NCBI GenBank assembly: GCA_033032175.1
Contig: CM065325.1
Location: forward strand, 4,430,930-4,494,929
Direction of reading: 5' to 3'
DNA: 64,000 nt
Source of the DNA: Saturnia japonica
Taxonomy: Eukaryota; Arthropoda; Insecta; Lepidoptera; Saturniidae
Part shown: positions 44,031 through 64,000 of the stretch, piece after piece
How the letters are laid out: each line of letters starts with the position of its first letter
Numbering within the stretch: the first letter of the stretch is position 1
Program-made: the position numbers and the translations under genes
The notes under the pieces: generated by a model
Databases searched by the model: none
What the model was told of the DNA's origin: nothing
Seen by the model: the letters and a program-made list of their open reading frames with translations, nothing else

Positions 44031-45198
44031 CAGTGTTGCCGATTTCGCTCTTTAGCTCAAAAATACGTGTTTAGCATCATAGCTCTTTTTCATAGAATTT
44101 TAGCTCTATTCCAAATCTGGAAAAAATCGTTATAATTTTCTCATAAATTTTTTACGCGTGTATCCGAATCTTTTATGAAAATTGATCGCAACCATTAATA
44201 TCTAGCCTACGTCTATTTTCTATAAATTTATAGGAATGAAAGTAGCGATCCGTGGGGAATTCTATCATAATCTACGAGAATTACCGTAACACTATTTCGT
44301 TTCTTTCGTTCTATAGTTTTGTTCATTAATTTATGATCCGGGTTGTGTTTTGCGTTGTTTTTTTTTTGTATAACTTGAATCATTTAGTATTATTAATAGA
44401 CAGGTGTAGGTAACGTGCAAAATGTCATCGAGGAAGCCATACACACAAAAATTCCGAGGATAATGGCTTTCTGGAACTGCTTTTCAAGGTTGGTTGAAAG
44501 AAGTAAGCAGAAACGCAATGGGATAGCATCACCCTAGTGCCGTGAGAAAAGAACAATAACACAATAGCATTTTGGTCTGAAGTTTTACTATGCAAAGATA
44601 CGGCTGACATGAATCCTTTCAAAGAATTGTGTTCTTTCGGTCTTTCAATGATTTTTTTGTCCTGGTCTGACGCTGAAGTTGAAAAGGTATTTAGTCAGCT
44701 TAATGTTATCAAGAAGAAATCCCGAAACAGACTTCAAAATGATACCACCAATGCAATTCTGACTATTAGGTCAGGAATACGACGAGTCAAAAAATGCTGT
44801 CACAGCTACGAATTGCCGAAACATGTATTTAAAAAAATAGGTACAACGGCAACTTACGAAAACTCAAGTGCGAATGAAGAAAAACCAAGCACAAGTGGAA
44901 TAGCATTGATAAATTTAATAAATGATAATTAATCATATTTTGTATGACAATTGCCAGCTTTTAAATACTGTGTAAAAATTCTTCGTTTTCATACTTATTT
45001 GCATTATCTTTTAAGATTATTAGACATCATCGTATATGTTAAGATCTTTGATCTTTGTTTGTCTTATGTGCCAGTATAAGCCATTAATTAAAAAGTTATT
45101 TCCACATACTTTTTTATTTAGCTCTTTTTAACTAGAATAATTAGCTCTTTTTTCATATCCTTCTAGCTCTCTTTCCAAATACTGCGTTGGCAACACTG
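44031..45198 (+). mobile_element. Internally deleted hAT element with intact ends
   Basis: Terminal repeats 'cagtgttgcc' (44031) and 'ggcaacactg' (45189-45198) are flanked by near-identical 8-bp sites, atcatcat and atgatcat. Inside each end are several copies of 'tagctctttt' in the same orientation on the plus strand (for example 44052, 44081 and 44102 on the left; 45119, 45140 and 45163 on the right), likely transposase-binding subterminal repeats. The element holds only the first and last parts of a transposase gene. Confidence 0.75.
44422..44932 (+). pseudogene. hAT transposase remnant: N-terminal start joined to dimerisation domain
   Basis: An ATG at 44422 gives MSSRKPYTQKFRG then a stop, followed by WLKEV, the usual beginning of one hAT family. 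After about 60 degraded codons the frame 44609-44932 (plus upstream IAFWSEVLLCKDTAD) encodes the C-terminal dimerisation domain: SDAEVEKVFSQLNVIKKKSRNRLQ and NAILTIRSG. The central RNase H-like core is missing, so the element could only move using a related transposase. Confidence 0.7.
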
Positions 45199-46359
45199 AT
45201 GATCATAGAGTACTATCATACGTAGTATCAGAGATAAATAACAATTCGTAGTATCTCTAAGTAGTCTGTGGTACTATCCGTAAACAAATGATCATAGATT
45301 AATATGAATATACGAAAATATCTCCATCTCGTGGATATACTTGAAATAAATGTACTACGAACGTAGATTAGTTATATAATTATTTTTATTTATAGGGTAT
45401 TTACTCTAATTAAAACAATTTCATTTCATGAGAATAGTAATATATTTATTGTATTTTATAAACATATGACGTACATACTTATGGAGTCCTGACTCAAATT
45501 CTAACCTAACCTAACACTAATAAGAGTTCTTAAGTTCGGACGAAGGATAACTCAATTCGACGCCAATAACACAAAAACTTTCCGTAAAGTTTTTAAAACC
45601 TCAAACTACTGCTCAAATCACTGTCTACACGAAAAAATGCCTATGCGCATTCAAACAGGTACCTAGACATTTTTTAAATGTTGCCAAAGGAAGAAATGTG
45701 TTAATCACTAACCTAAGCTACAAATTCCCCAAATTTTGAGATTTAGATACAAAACCCTTCAAAATAGTATGGCCATTTACAATATTATTTGTTACTACGT
45801 ACATTACTATGCTAAAAACCCTGTTTCCTTTGTTATATTTTATAACCACATAATTTATCTCCGTATATATTTAAAGATTTTCTCTAAACTCTTTTATAAT
45901 AATCTTTATAATATGGAGGAAATGTCCTGATCTGGTAAAAGTGGTAAAAATATTTTTTAAGTCTAACACAGAACTTTATAATTTTTATCTTTTAACTTTT
46001 TTCTATTTATGTAGTAGTAAAGTGAAGAAATAAAGTTCTATTAATAAAGTAGTAACTAATAGGTTCGTGGTTCGTACTGATAATATTATGAATCCTTATT
46101 ATTACTGGTAACAATGTAATGAAAATCTGTTGTAGATATATCAATTATCTTCGAAAGATGTCGCTAAATAATAATAAAAAACGTTGTTCGAAGATACCAC
46201 AGCATGATCATGTACGTACGTTGATGTGGTTGTGAGTTTGTGAGTAATTTTGAGTTCTTTATTTGGATTATAATTATCGGGTTTTTTACCCGATGGAAAT
46301 TAAAAATATTGTATGGATTTATTTTTTAACCAACACATCACAGGATCTTATAAATTACT
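45199..46359. other. Intergenic, upstream of PEX6
   Basis: AT-rich. The last 150 bases before 46360 should contain the PEX6 5' UTR and promoter. The frame 45736-45930 is AT-driven and not credible as a gene. Confidence 0.45.
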
Positions 46360-55564
<9,205 letters not shown>

Positions 55565-55738
55565 AAAAAGATTGCACTTACAACACTACACACATGATGG
55601 AAGTGAAACTTCTTGTCTTTCTCCTCCCTACGCTATATATTTCTTTACGAAATGCGCCTAAATGTGACACGCCTGTAAATTTCACTCTCAATTGTCGTCT
55701 AATTATAATCGAATCGCTGCCTAAGAAGTTTCACTTAA

Positions 55739-55744
55739 AATAAA
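55739..55744 (+). terminator. Polyadenylation signal of PEX6
   Basis: AATAAA about 175 bases after the stop; a second AATAAA at 55924-55929 is an alternative. Confidence 0.5.
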
Positions 55745-56059
55745 CGTTAAATCAACAACCTAGTCTCTTAGTATTGTATATATATAACTCCAGAGTATTA
55801 AAGGTGATTCAATGTAAATCTCTTGGTCTTGGTTATTTTTGAAATTGTTTATACAGCTCATGGAAAACCGTAATACTGTATAGCTTACTATTTATATCAC
55901 TAATGTATGACAAGCTAACATCCAATAAAATCTTTGTTTTGTTTTTATTTTTATTGCAATTTTATCATTACTGCTCAGCCCTCGTAGAATAGTACCTAAT
56001 AAGATTTAGTATGTAGTCTACACTCTAAATTACAAATTTTACCTCGGTAAAGTTTATAT

Positions 56060-56219
56060 CAGCGGTGGGCGATTAGGAGATTCAAATTCGTAATTCAATT
56101 ATGAAATATCACTCAATATCGAAATATCTCGATTATATGATATGATTTATTATATAATGATTTATCATTCATAGTCAAATATCTTGATTATGCAAATCAT
56201 TCATAATCGCCCACCTCTA
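56060..56219. mobile_element. hAT-type MITE, 160 bp, with perfect 8-bp target duplication
   Basis: Ends 'cagcggtgggcgatta' and the complement of 'taatcgcccacctcta' pair over 14 of 16 bases. The 8-base sequence gtttatat occurs at 56052-56059 and 56220-56227. The interior is AT-rich and partly palindromic, with no coding capacity. Confidence 0.85.
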
Positions 56220-56297
56220 GTTTATATTAATCTGAAAATTAAACAGACATCATATGATGCGCGCTCTAACAAACATAAACCAAAAAAATTATTATAC

Positions 56298-57119
56298 ATT
56301 TGAAAATATTATTACAAAAAGGCAAAAATGCAAATCAAGCAGCGAAAAAAATTTGTGATAATGGACCTAATGGACTTATTGCAATGTCAGTAAGAGTACC
56401 ACAAAGTTGGTTCAAACGTTTTCAGTCCGGAAATTTTGATGTTAAAGATGCACCTCGCTCTGGTCGCCCTGTTACGAATAAAATAGCTGCCATTTTAGAA
56501 AAAGTGGAGTAAGATCGGCGTATCAGTAGTTACGATGTAGCTGAAGAACTGGAAATTGACCACAAAACAGTCTTAACCCATTTGAAGAAAGCTGGCTATT
56601 CCAAAAAGCTCGATATTTGGGTGCCACACGAGCTCATTTAAAGAAACCTAATGAACCGTGTACTCATTTGGGATTCATTATTGAAACGTAATGAAACCGA
56701 GCCTTTTTTGAAGAGATTGATAACTGGAGATGAAAAGTGGATCACGTACGACAAGAACGTGCGAAATAGGTCGGCCAGGCTTCACAGACTGACTAAACCT
56801 GGGCTAACTCGATATAAGGTGATGCTGTGTGTATGGTGGGACTGGAAGGGCATTTATGAGCTTTTACCACCCGGCCAGTTTCGGTCTCTTCAATATTCTT
56901 TAGGTACTGTAAGGTTAACATCAAGAGAGGACTGACAAAACTATTTGTCGCGTTTTTTTTATCAGAAGTTCCAAAGTTTCTACAGCAACGGGATCATGTC
57001 TCTACCTAAAAAGTGGCAGAAAGTCATCGAACAAAACGGCGCATTTATACTGTAAATAAACTTTGAAAAAAATGTCTTTAGTTTTCATATAAAAATGCGA
57101 AGAAACTTTTTCCCCGACC
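56298..57119 (+). pseudogene. Mariner transposase remnant with internal deletion
   Basis: Frames at 56300-56512, 56513-56640, 56651-56935 and 56955-57055 read as an N-terminal helix-turn-helix region (SWFKRFQSGNFDVKDAPRSGRP, then KKLDIWVPHEL), the first catalytic block ITGDEKWITYDK, and VMLCVWWDWKGI. The part with the second and third catalytic aspartates is missing, and the sequence resumes at the C-terminus LPKKWQKVIEQNGAF before a stop. In-frame stops at 56510 and 56640. The right terminal repeat ends 'ctttttccccgacc' at 57119 beside a TA. A left terminus was not found. It is a different, more mellifera-like mariner than the one at 39768. Confidence 0.8.
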
Positions 57120-57121
57120 TA

Positions 57122-57225
57122 TTAGGTATCGTATATACTTTCATATGCATTTAGTAAAAAAAACTGTTATTTTGACATTACAAACAGACACTTCAAGTTT
57201 AGTTATAATTGTATAGATTACGGAC
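57122..57225 (-). repeat. Family B fragment
   Basis: 'taggtatcgtatatactttcatatgcatttag ... cagacacttcaag' in reverse orientation, touching the right end of the mariner remnant, which suggests that mariner inserted into it. Confidence 0.65.
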
Positions 57226-57524
57226 TGTCGTTAACGTCAAAATATTTGGTATATTAAAATATATTATTTTGAAGAAAAAAACCACTATGTCATGTACTAC
57301 AATTATAGCTTTTTATATATGTCCATTAAAAACGTCAAACTATTGATTTTTTAGTTGATTCTAAAAACAAAATAATAAATAATGAAATTTGAAATTCTCT
57401 AAAATATACAGATACGATAACATGTAGGTACCTATGCAATCGCAGCTAGGTACAAGGAACTGAAGGAATCGCTAATATAATACGAAATACCAATAGATAC
57501 TTAATACAAAAATTACAAACTAAT

Positions 57525-58045
57525 CTATACAATTAATAAAATTGAAGTGTTTGTTTGTAATGTCAAAATAACAGTTTTTTACTAAATGCTTAAGAAAGTA
57601 TATACGACACCTATAACAAAAACTCCATTTTTAAAATTTTTGTCTGTCTGTCTGTTTGTTCCGAGTAATCTCCGAAACGGTTGGACCGATTTTGACGGGA
57701 CTTTCACTGATAGATAGCTGATGATATAGGAAGTAACTTAGGCTACTTTTATTTTAGAAAAAGAATTAGGGTTCCGCACAAATAAAGAAAACTGGTCATT
57801 GTGGATCAAATCGGGCTCTTAAATGGCTTATGCTGAGTAAACCATAAGAGATATAACAAAATAACGTACTAAATAATTGTAGACATTAAAAATACCTACA
57901 AAAAAGTCCGAAAGAATATACGTCTATCTTCTAAGGAACACCTACAATAAGCATTATTGTTTCTAAAATAGCCGGGAGCAGGGTAGAAAGGTTCGCGCAA
58001 GCATTCTGTAGTCCACGTGTGCGAAGCTGCGGGCACATCTAGTTT
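57525..58045 (+). repeat. Dispersed repeat, family B, most complete copy
   Basis: From 'aattaataaaattgaagtgtttg' to 'gtgcgaagctgcgggcacatctagt'. Contains 'atctccgaaacggttggaccgattttgacgggactttcac'. Used here as the family reference. Confidence 0.8.
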
Positions 58046-58501
58046 ATTAAGAAAGAAAATTTAATCACTTTTTCATTTACGTTATATAATAATAATAAAT
58101 ATTCACAACAATCTCTCAAAGAACACTGAATAGATACGCTTAATATCCGTATTAGATTCAAGTAGGTAGCGAATAGCGAATATTGAATCGGTGACTATTA
58201 TTTGACTAATACCAAATAATAGGTAAGGGAACCTAATATGAGTTAAGTAACTAATATATTCCTTATTAGGAATATCAGCCTAATATAACATCTCTAAAAG
58301 CCGGAAGGAAGTATAACTTTAAAATGTTTCATCGGACGTACTTACTGTTTATTTCAATATTTTTCTTACTATTTTCGCTACTTCACAGACTCAGATCCGA
58401 CTACTACACTACAACTTCACCAATACTACACTACACCCTAAACTGATGATCATTAACTAATTAGTTTTATTAAATCAACTACTGACAGTTTACTATGACT
58501 T
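58046..58501. other. Intergenic, nothing recognised
   Basis: AT-rich spacer before the LTR fragment. Confidence 0.45.
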
Positions 58502-58610
58502 TTTAGCGGAGGTGAGGAACAGAGAGTAAAGTTCCTCATCCGCCATAGAAAAGGGAGGTTCCTCCGGCCAGACGGGTGCTATGTCTGGCGGGCAGCTGCC
58601 CCGACTGTTG
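58502..58610 (-). repeat. LTR fragment of the tRNA-Trp-type gypsy family
   Basis: Reverse complement matches the last ~109 bases of the LTR at 14879-15149 with few changes, ending CCTCCGCTAAA. It is cut at 58610, where a T-run begins the Jockey copy. The rest of the LTR would lie beyond the window. Confidence 0.8.
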
Positions 58611-59143
58611 TTTTTTTTTTTTTAACTGACTACACTGTTAGCCTTAGGGGCCCTATCCAAAAACAGAGCCACTGCGGCTTTTACAGCTTCACCGGACTTG
58701 GGGGCGAGCGCTTAGGGCACTCAGCCGCGAAAGTTTGTGACGACCCGCACGAGGGTGCCAGAGTGGCCGAACCTCGGCTCGGGCGGTCGTCGCGAATGCG
58801 AAAAGGTCGCGATCTATCTAATTCCCTAATCCTAAGAGAATTCGAACTAACTAACATATACTCATATGCACGTTCCCCTCCTCCTGGGAGGAAGAAGGGA
58901 ACCATGCGTATGTGTATTTAGTAATCGGAATGGTTTTTCTACACTAACTAGCGCATTAGTCTAACTAGCGCAAAAAAAAGAAAAAAAGGTCCCTTACAAA
59001 ACCTATGTACCTGTGTGGTGTGCTCGTGTGTGTGTTCATACGTGTGTAATGTTGTATGTGGGTAGCTAAGAGTTGCACGTATAGTGTCACTTGTATCGCG
59101 CGGGCGGCTGCCTGACCGAAGGGCTTCACACCGAAGAACGGAC

Positions 59144-62047
59144 CTAGGCTTGGGTTGCCGCTAGAGAGGGTGGACGTGACGGGTGTGCGGGAGCGAAGTT
59201 AACCGCCCGTCCTCTGCGGAGAGAACGGTGGTTACGCGGGCGTGGGCGGTGGCACGCTCTATTTGGAGAGGCGGTGGAATAGAACGCGTTTGTTGTTTCG
59301 ATTTGGTCGAGCGGGTCAGTGAAGATATTACGCGGCCGGCGTTTACTCCGGTAAGCATTGGGGTCGGGAACATATGAAGCTGCAGCTTTGATTAAGGGAT
59401 TCACGTGGTTCGACGCAGTGTCGAAATAAGAGCGAGAAAGGTGTTTGGCATAAGCATGTATCGAAGGAAGGTCCATATCTCTATTGAGATCTTCCATACG
59501 AACATACCAAGGGGCGCTGGTAAGGCGGTGAAGAAACCTATTCTGGATGGTTTGTAAACGATCCCAATTATATCTTGGCATATGTGCGAACACAACGCAG
59601 CTATATGTCATAATCGGTCGGATACATATCTTGTAGAGCGTAAGCTTGTGTCTCGTAGACATTTTGCTTGCAGCACATAACAGAGGATGCAATCGGGCGA
59701 GGGTCCAGGCGGCCCTTTTCCTAACCAGAGTGATGTGGCATATAAAGGAGAGTCTACTATCTAGGGTTACACCTAGATATATGGTCTCCTTTACCCAGGG
59801 GATCGGATTACCGAAGAGTTCAAGGGGATGATCCTTAAGTTTTTTCGGTATCTGTGAGGCGGTTTGGTCGAAGAGCACCGCTGCGCTCTTCGTGGGGTTG
59901 ATGGCTATTCGCCAGTCGTTAAACCACTCCTCGAGAGTGGTCACGGCTCTTTGGATTCTAGATTTGAGGTTGATATTTTGCCTTTGAGAGGAGTATATGA
60001 CTGTATCATCAGCGTATAACCCTACTCAACTTTCGCGGGAAGTTTTGGTAGGTCACTGACGTACAGATTGAAGAAGCTAGGAGCCAGGATGGAACCTTGG
60101 GGGACGCCTGAGCGTATGGGATGAGGTGTGGATACTTCACCTTCCACTCTGTAGCGAAAGGAGCGGTCTTTGAGGTAATCGCGGATGATTTTAACTAATC
60201 TATCGGGGACTTCGCGGGAGTACAGCTTATAGACTAATCCTTCGTGCCAGACCTTATCAAAGACCTTGGCTACGTCGAAAAAGACTGCCAGTGTACGACG
60301 GGGTTTATATAACTCGGAAAAGTTAAACAAAATGTGCTCCGTGAGGCGGTGCACTTGATGAGTGCAAGAATGTCTAGCATGAAAACCGAATTGCTTAGGC
60401 GGATAGAGGTTTTTCTCCTCTATTACGGACTTAAGACGGTTCAGAAGGAGCCGCTCATAGATTTTACCTAGGGTATTGAGAAGACTGATAGGGCGGTAGC
60501 TGTCGGGAAGCGACGCGCTCTTGCCGGGCTTGTGAATACCTATGACAATGGCCGTTTTCCAGACGGCTGGAAAATGGCAGTTGACTATGGCTACATTGAA
60601 GATGCAGACCAATAGAGCTATGAGGTGTTCGGGAACAAGTTTGAGTACTTCGTTCCTGATCCCATCGGGACCTGGTGACTTTTTAAGCTTAAGGCTTTTG
60701 AGTATGGCAAAGTCCTCCTCAGAAGTGACTGGGGACAGGGATTCTGATGCGGGGAGCTTATTCAGCTCCCCCACGCGGGCTTCGATATCTCTGACACGGT
60801 CGGTATTTGCGTTGACGCTGTTCGGGGAGCACTGGCTCTGCAAACAAGCGGCAAGGCACTCCGCCTTGTCGATGGTATCGAATGCGGGTGTAGTGCCGAG
60901 ACCCCTTTCGAAGGGGGGCATGCGAGGTTGGGGATCTATTTTAAGAGCGTGGGCTACTTTCCAGTAAGTCAGATGTGACGGCCTTAGCCCTTCGACCTAA
61001 GGTGTCCCATCTGTGACTTCTGAACTCGGTTATACGGACTTTAACCGCTCTCTGGAGTGCACGTAACCGTGCGCGGTTTGCCTCGGTCGGATAAGAGTCA
61101 TGCGCACGAGTCGCAGCGTTCTTCTCCGTCATCAACGCTCACACGTAGACAGGGAGTACAAAGCGGCGATCGTTCGCCGCTTCGACCTCTCTCGAACCCT
61201 CTCCGATGCCGACTTGGAGGTGGTCGACTAGGGAGTCGATCGCGAGATCTACGTGCGCAACTGACTCCAATACGTCCGGGACCCTAACGAGACTGGGCGA
61301 GGACTGCCTATCCGCGAGGTAGTGTTTCAGTTTTGCATAGTCAACCGTTGTGACTGAAGGAGGGCTAGAGTCATCTAGTTGTCCTAGCTGTAGGATGACC
61401 GGGCGATGGTCGGAATCGAGTTCGTGTACGACCCGAATGAGTCGTACCTGAAGCGCGATATTTTTCAGGAGGGCTATGTCAAGCACTGTTGGTGTACAGT
61501 GATCTTGAAAGTGGGTGGGAGTGGGAGGCGCTATGACGTCAAGGTTTAACTCGTCCGACAACCCTTCGAAAATAATCCCATTGCTGGAGTCTCTCCAATT
61601 GTTGAAGGACGTGTGTCCACTGTTGAGGTCACCTGCGATAATGACCGATGTGCCGAGCGAGAGTAGCTTCTCTAGGTCAGACCTGAGAGGTACTTTCGTC
61701 GGTGAGAGGTACACGGATACGATCGTTATGGACGGATGATCGGTCATTCCTAGTTTACACACGGATACTTCCATATTGGTAAGTATCGGAGGAACTACTG
61801 GCATGCAATACAACGAGCGTTTTGTAGTAAATGAGAGTGCTGTCCCCTCGGTCGTCACGGTCATTTCTAACAATGTTGTAGTTTGCAATACTCGGATTGT
61901 GTTTACCACGCTTTAAGAGCGTTTCCTGTACTAAGAGAACGTCTATTTGGTGATCTTTAAGAAAAATCGCGACGAGATCACGCTACGGATATAAGTTCCG
62001 CTCATTAAAAAAGGAGATGTTTAGGCCTCTCGGCTTGAGCCTAGCCA
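59144..62047 (-). pseudogene. Jockey ORF2, broken
   Basis: The polymerase is split over 61139-61909 (endonuclease, SDHRPVILQL), 60941-61135, 60022-60921 (SPGPDGIRNEVL, YRPISLLNTLGK, VAKVFDKVWHEG, RSGVPQGSILAP) and 59144-59944 (from about residue 710 to the end, SLAATQA). The frame breaks between pieces are small shifts and stops. The first reverse-transcriptase aspartate motif reads VAKVFDK instead of VAKAFDK, and the YADD region falls in the break at 59945-60021. It cannot give a whole polymerase. Confidence 0.88.
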
Positions 62048-63824
62048 TTGAGAGGCCTGAGGTTGTTGGCTTCGCGATCGAGACGCTGTAGCGTCTCTAC
62101 GAGCCGGGGAAAAGCAAATACGGTTTCGACGAAACCGTACTGCTCCAGATGTGCCTTGTATGCGAGGACCTCGCGTATCTCGTCTCACGAAGGAGCGAGA
62201 GCATGAGATCATCTTTTGTGACATGGGTGGAGGTGCGGGGCGCGTAGATATCCATAGCCATGAGGGGCTGTGGTTTGAGGGCCCATGCGTTCTGAGTCGA
62301 ACGCACGGGTTTGGGCTGCACCTGGGGTGCGGGGAGGCCTACGGTTGCCTGAGTGCGGCGGGGGTCGGGAGGGACGGAAACACCTCTGGATTGAGCAGAG
62401 GTTGTGACCGGAACCCTGAGGCGGAGGGTGCCCTCTGAGGGGCAGCCTGCCAAGGGCGGCGAGGGTGCGTGGTGCGCGGGGCCTTGAGCATCCGCGATAG
62501 TTCGCGGGATGTCCCTCCTCCCTGCATAGTACGCAGCTCGGGAGGTGGGTGGTAGAGTCACGCTGACGCGTGCATTCCCTGGTTGGGTGGTCCTCTAGGC
62601 ACTTGAACGCACCTCGGACGTAAGTAGCAGTTGCGAGTGGAGGGCTCGTACAACTGAGAGTTGTGGCATTGGGAGGGCATATGATTTTTGTATGGCTGCT
62701 CTACGGATACGCTGGAGAGCTCGTATACCTGCTCTAGATTAAAGATTTTTTTGCCTTCCGGCGTCTTATCTAGTATTAAAACGAGCAGTTGAAGGGCTCG
62801 TTTTTATTTGTTGTACATCCGATGTACTTCTCGGATGGGGAAGTTTTATTGTTGGAGAGAGGCGAGGATTTCCTCGGATGTGATTTCGACGGGGATTCGT
62901 GGAAGCACCACCCGTAGGACTCGCTTCTCTTCGAGCGCGTATGTGTAGTAGGGTATATTCCTACTACGGAAGAGGGTAGTGAGTTTACGATGGCTGTCTG
63001 ACGAGCTCATCGTAAGGGAGATCTCGGTCGCGATATTACGCGCCTTGGTATATTCTATTTTGAGCGATTTGAGCTCATTAGTTAATTTTGTCCAGACAGC
63101 TTTGTCGTGGATTATGATTGGCGGGGGTCTTTGCTTTTTACCAACGGACGGTTCGTCGGTATTTGAAGAGGGTGCGGGGGCGGCGGAGCCGTTTGCAGTT
63201 TTGGCAGTTTTAGTCGCATTTGTTTGCTCGACGGGGCTATCTCGGGACGCGCGTTTCCGAGATTTGACGACTGTGAAGGCGTCGTTGTCCGCGGTAGCTT
63301 CGGTCGGAATTATGACCGGTTCTCGGAAGTGGAGCGAAAACTCCATTTCCGAGGAAGGGGTTGGGCTAATCGAGGGCGTCCATGTCTAATTCGACTGGGA
63401 GGGCCGAAAAAGAATTAGTGAGGGGTGTTGTTGCCGCGGGGGCAACGGGTTTAGCGGGGCGGCCATAGGGGCCGGGGGTAAAAGATCGCTGTTGCGATTT
63501 CGCCCGGGACGAACGTGGGGCGCGACTCGTACTTGCGAGGCTAGAGGGGTGGGGGTACTTGGTCGCGGGTACTGAGGCGGGCCGCGCGACACCGGGTGGC
63601 GCGGCGGCGGGTGAGTTCACGGCGGAGGTGGAGGGGATGGCGTGCGCGATATCGACGCTCTGATTGGCCGATGGCGGACTTGGCGAGTCCGCCATCTGTG
63701 CCCTGCTAACATAGTCGTTGCTATGCGTGGGTATATGCAGCGACATGTAATTGATTAGGCGCTGGTGTTCGGCTTCCAGCTGCCTAAATCGAACTTCTAA
63801 TTCCGCGTATTTACTATCGGCCAT
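62030..63824 (-). pseudogene. Jockey ORF1, broken
   Basis: The N-terminal part 63824-63366 (coiled-coil start KYAELEVRFRQLEAEHQR, then Pro/Ser/Ala-rich) shifts frame into 63346-62846, which holds the PRE_C2HC-like segment (SHRKLTTLFRSRNI). Knuckle cysteines follow in broken frames at about 62500-62700, and 62561-62097 covers the C-terminal region. Several indels. The N-terminus differs clearly from ORF1 of the intact copy, so the two copies may be subfamilies. Confidence 0.8.
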
Positions 63825-64000
63825 CGCGGTGGCGGTTTGGAGGACGGGGGAGTGAATTTAAACACCTCCCTGCCTGGAGGGCAGGGGGGTACGCTGAATG
63901 AGTTTAACGGGCTATCCGAGCCCGGAGCAATAAGACCTGTGTGTCGAGGTGCATTGACGCACAAGGAAAAGGACCTAACGTTTCCCTAGGGGAGTCCCTA

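Larger units (their letters stand above)
58611..64000 (-). mobile_element. Second Jockey-family copy, degenerate, running off the window
   Basis: Starts with a short poly(T) (tail), followed by the family's 3' UTR, ORF2, ORF1 and part of the 5' leader (63825-64000), in the same order as 33553-39514. Inserted in the LTR fragment at 58610. Its 5' end is outside the window, so its right target-site duplication cannot be seen. Confidence 0.9.

Overview
This is eukaryotic nuclear DNA, AT-rich, with spliced genes and a heavy load of transposable elements. It is most likely from a moth or butterfly (Lepidoptera). Three multi-exon host genes can be reconstructed, and the mobile-element mix fits an insect: Jockey-type and CR1-like LINEs, a gypsy LTR element primed by tRNA-Trp, mariner, several hAT elements, and short dispersed repeats of the kind common in lepidopteran introns. 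The order-level assignment is inference. No bacterial operons, CRISPR arrays, rRNA genes or functional tRNA genes were seen.

Layout. 1-20.7 kb is gene-poor: a broken hAT transposase flanked by LINE fragments (1.1-4.2 kb), an old Jockey remnant (7.3-8.1 kb), one unexplained small ORF with a signal-peptide-like start (8146-8406, minus), a CR1-like LINE with an intact polymerase ORF (9.3-12.3 kb) that split an older repeat, a 5'-truncated Jockey copy with a clean target-site duplication (12.7-13.4 kb), and a non-autonomous LTR element (14.75-15.96 kb). 20.76-24.86 kb (+) is isopentenyl-diphosphate isomerase in five coding exons. 26.95-41.42 kb (-) is a peripherin-2/ROM1-like photoreceptor tetraspanin in six exons. 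Its first intron (about 8.6 kb) holds a complete Jockey element with both ORFs open and a 15-bp target-site duplication, plus a dead mariner. 42.5-45.2 kb holds a copia gag fragment, a BED-finger fragment and an internally deleted hAT element. 46.36-55.56 kb (+) is PEX6, the peroxisomal AAA ATPase, in ten coding exons. 56.0-64.0 kb is again mobile DNA: a hAT-type MITE, a deleted mariner, short repeats, an LTR fragment, and a second degenerate Jockey copy inserted in that LTR and running off the window end.

The host genes do not form one pathway: isoprenoid and juvenile-hormone precursor synthesis (IDI), photoreceptor-type membrane tetraspanin, and peroxisomal import-receptor recycling (PEX6). 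IDI and the tetraspanin converge; the tetraspanin and PEX6 diverge. The exon models were assembled by hand from GT-AG junctions, and all phases close: 250, 349 and 913 residues.

I did not find a convincing new biological system. The most useful observations are the intact sense-oriented Jockey in the tetraspanin intron, the nested insertions that order the elements in time, the LTR-internal-LTR arrangement, foldback elements in PEX6 introns, and the small unexplained ORF.
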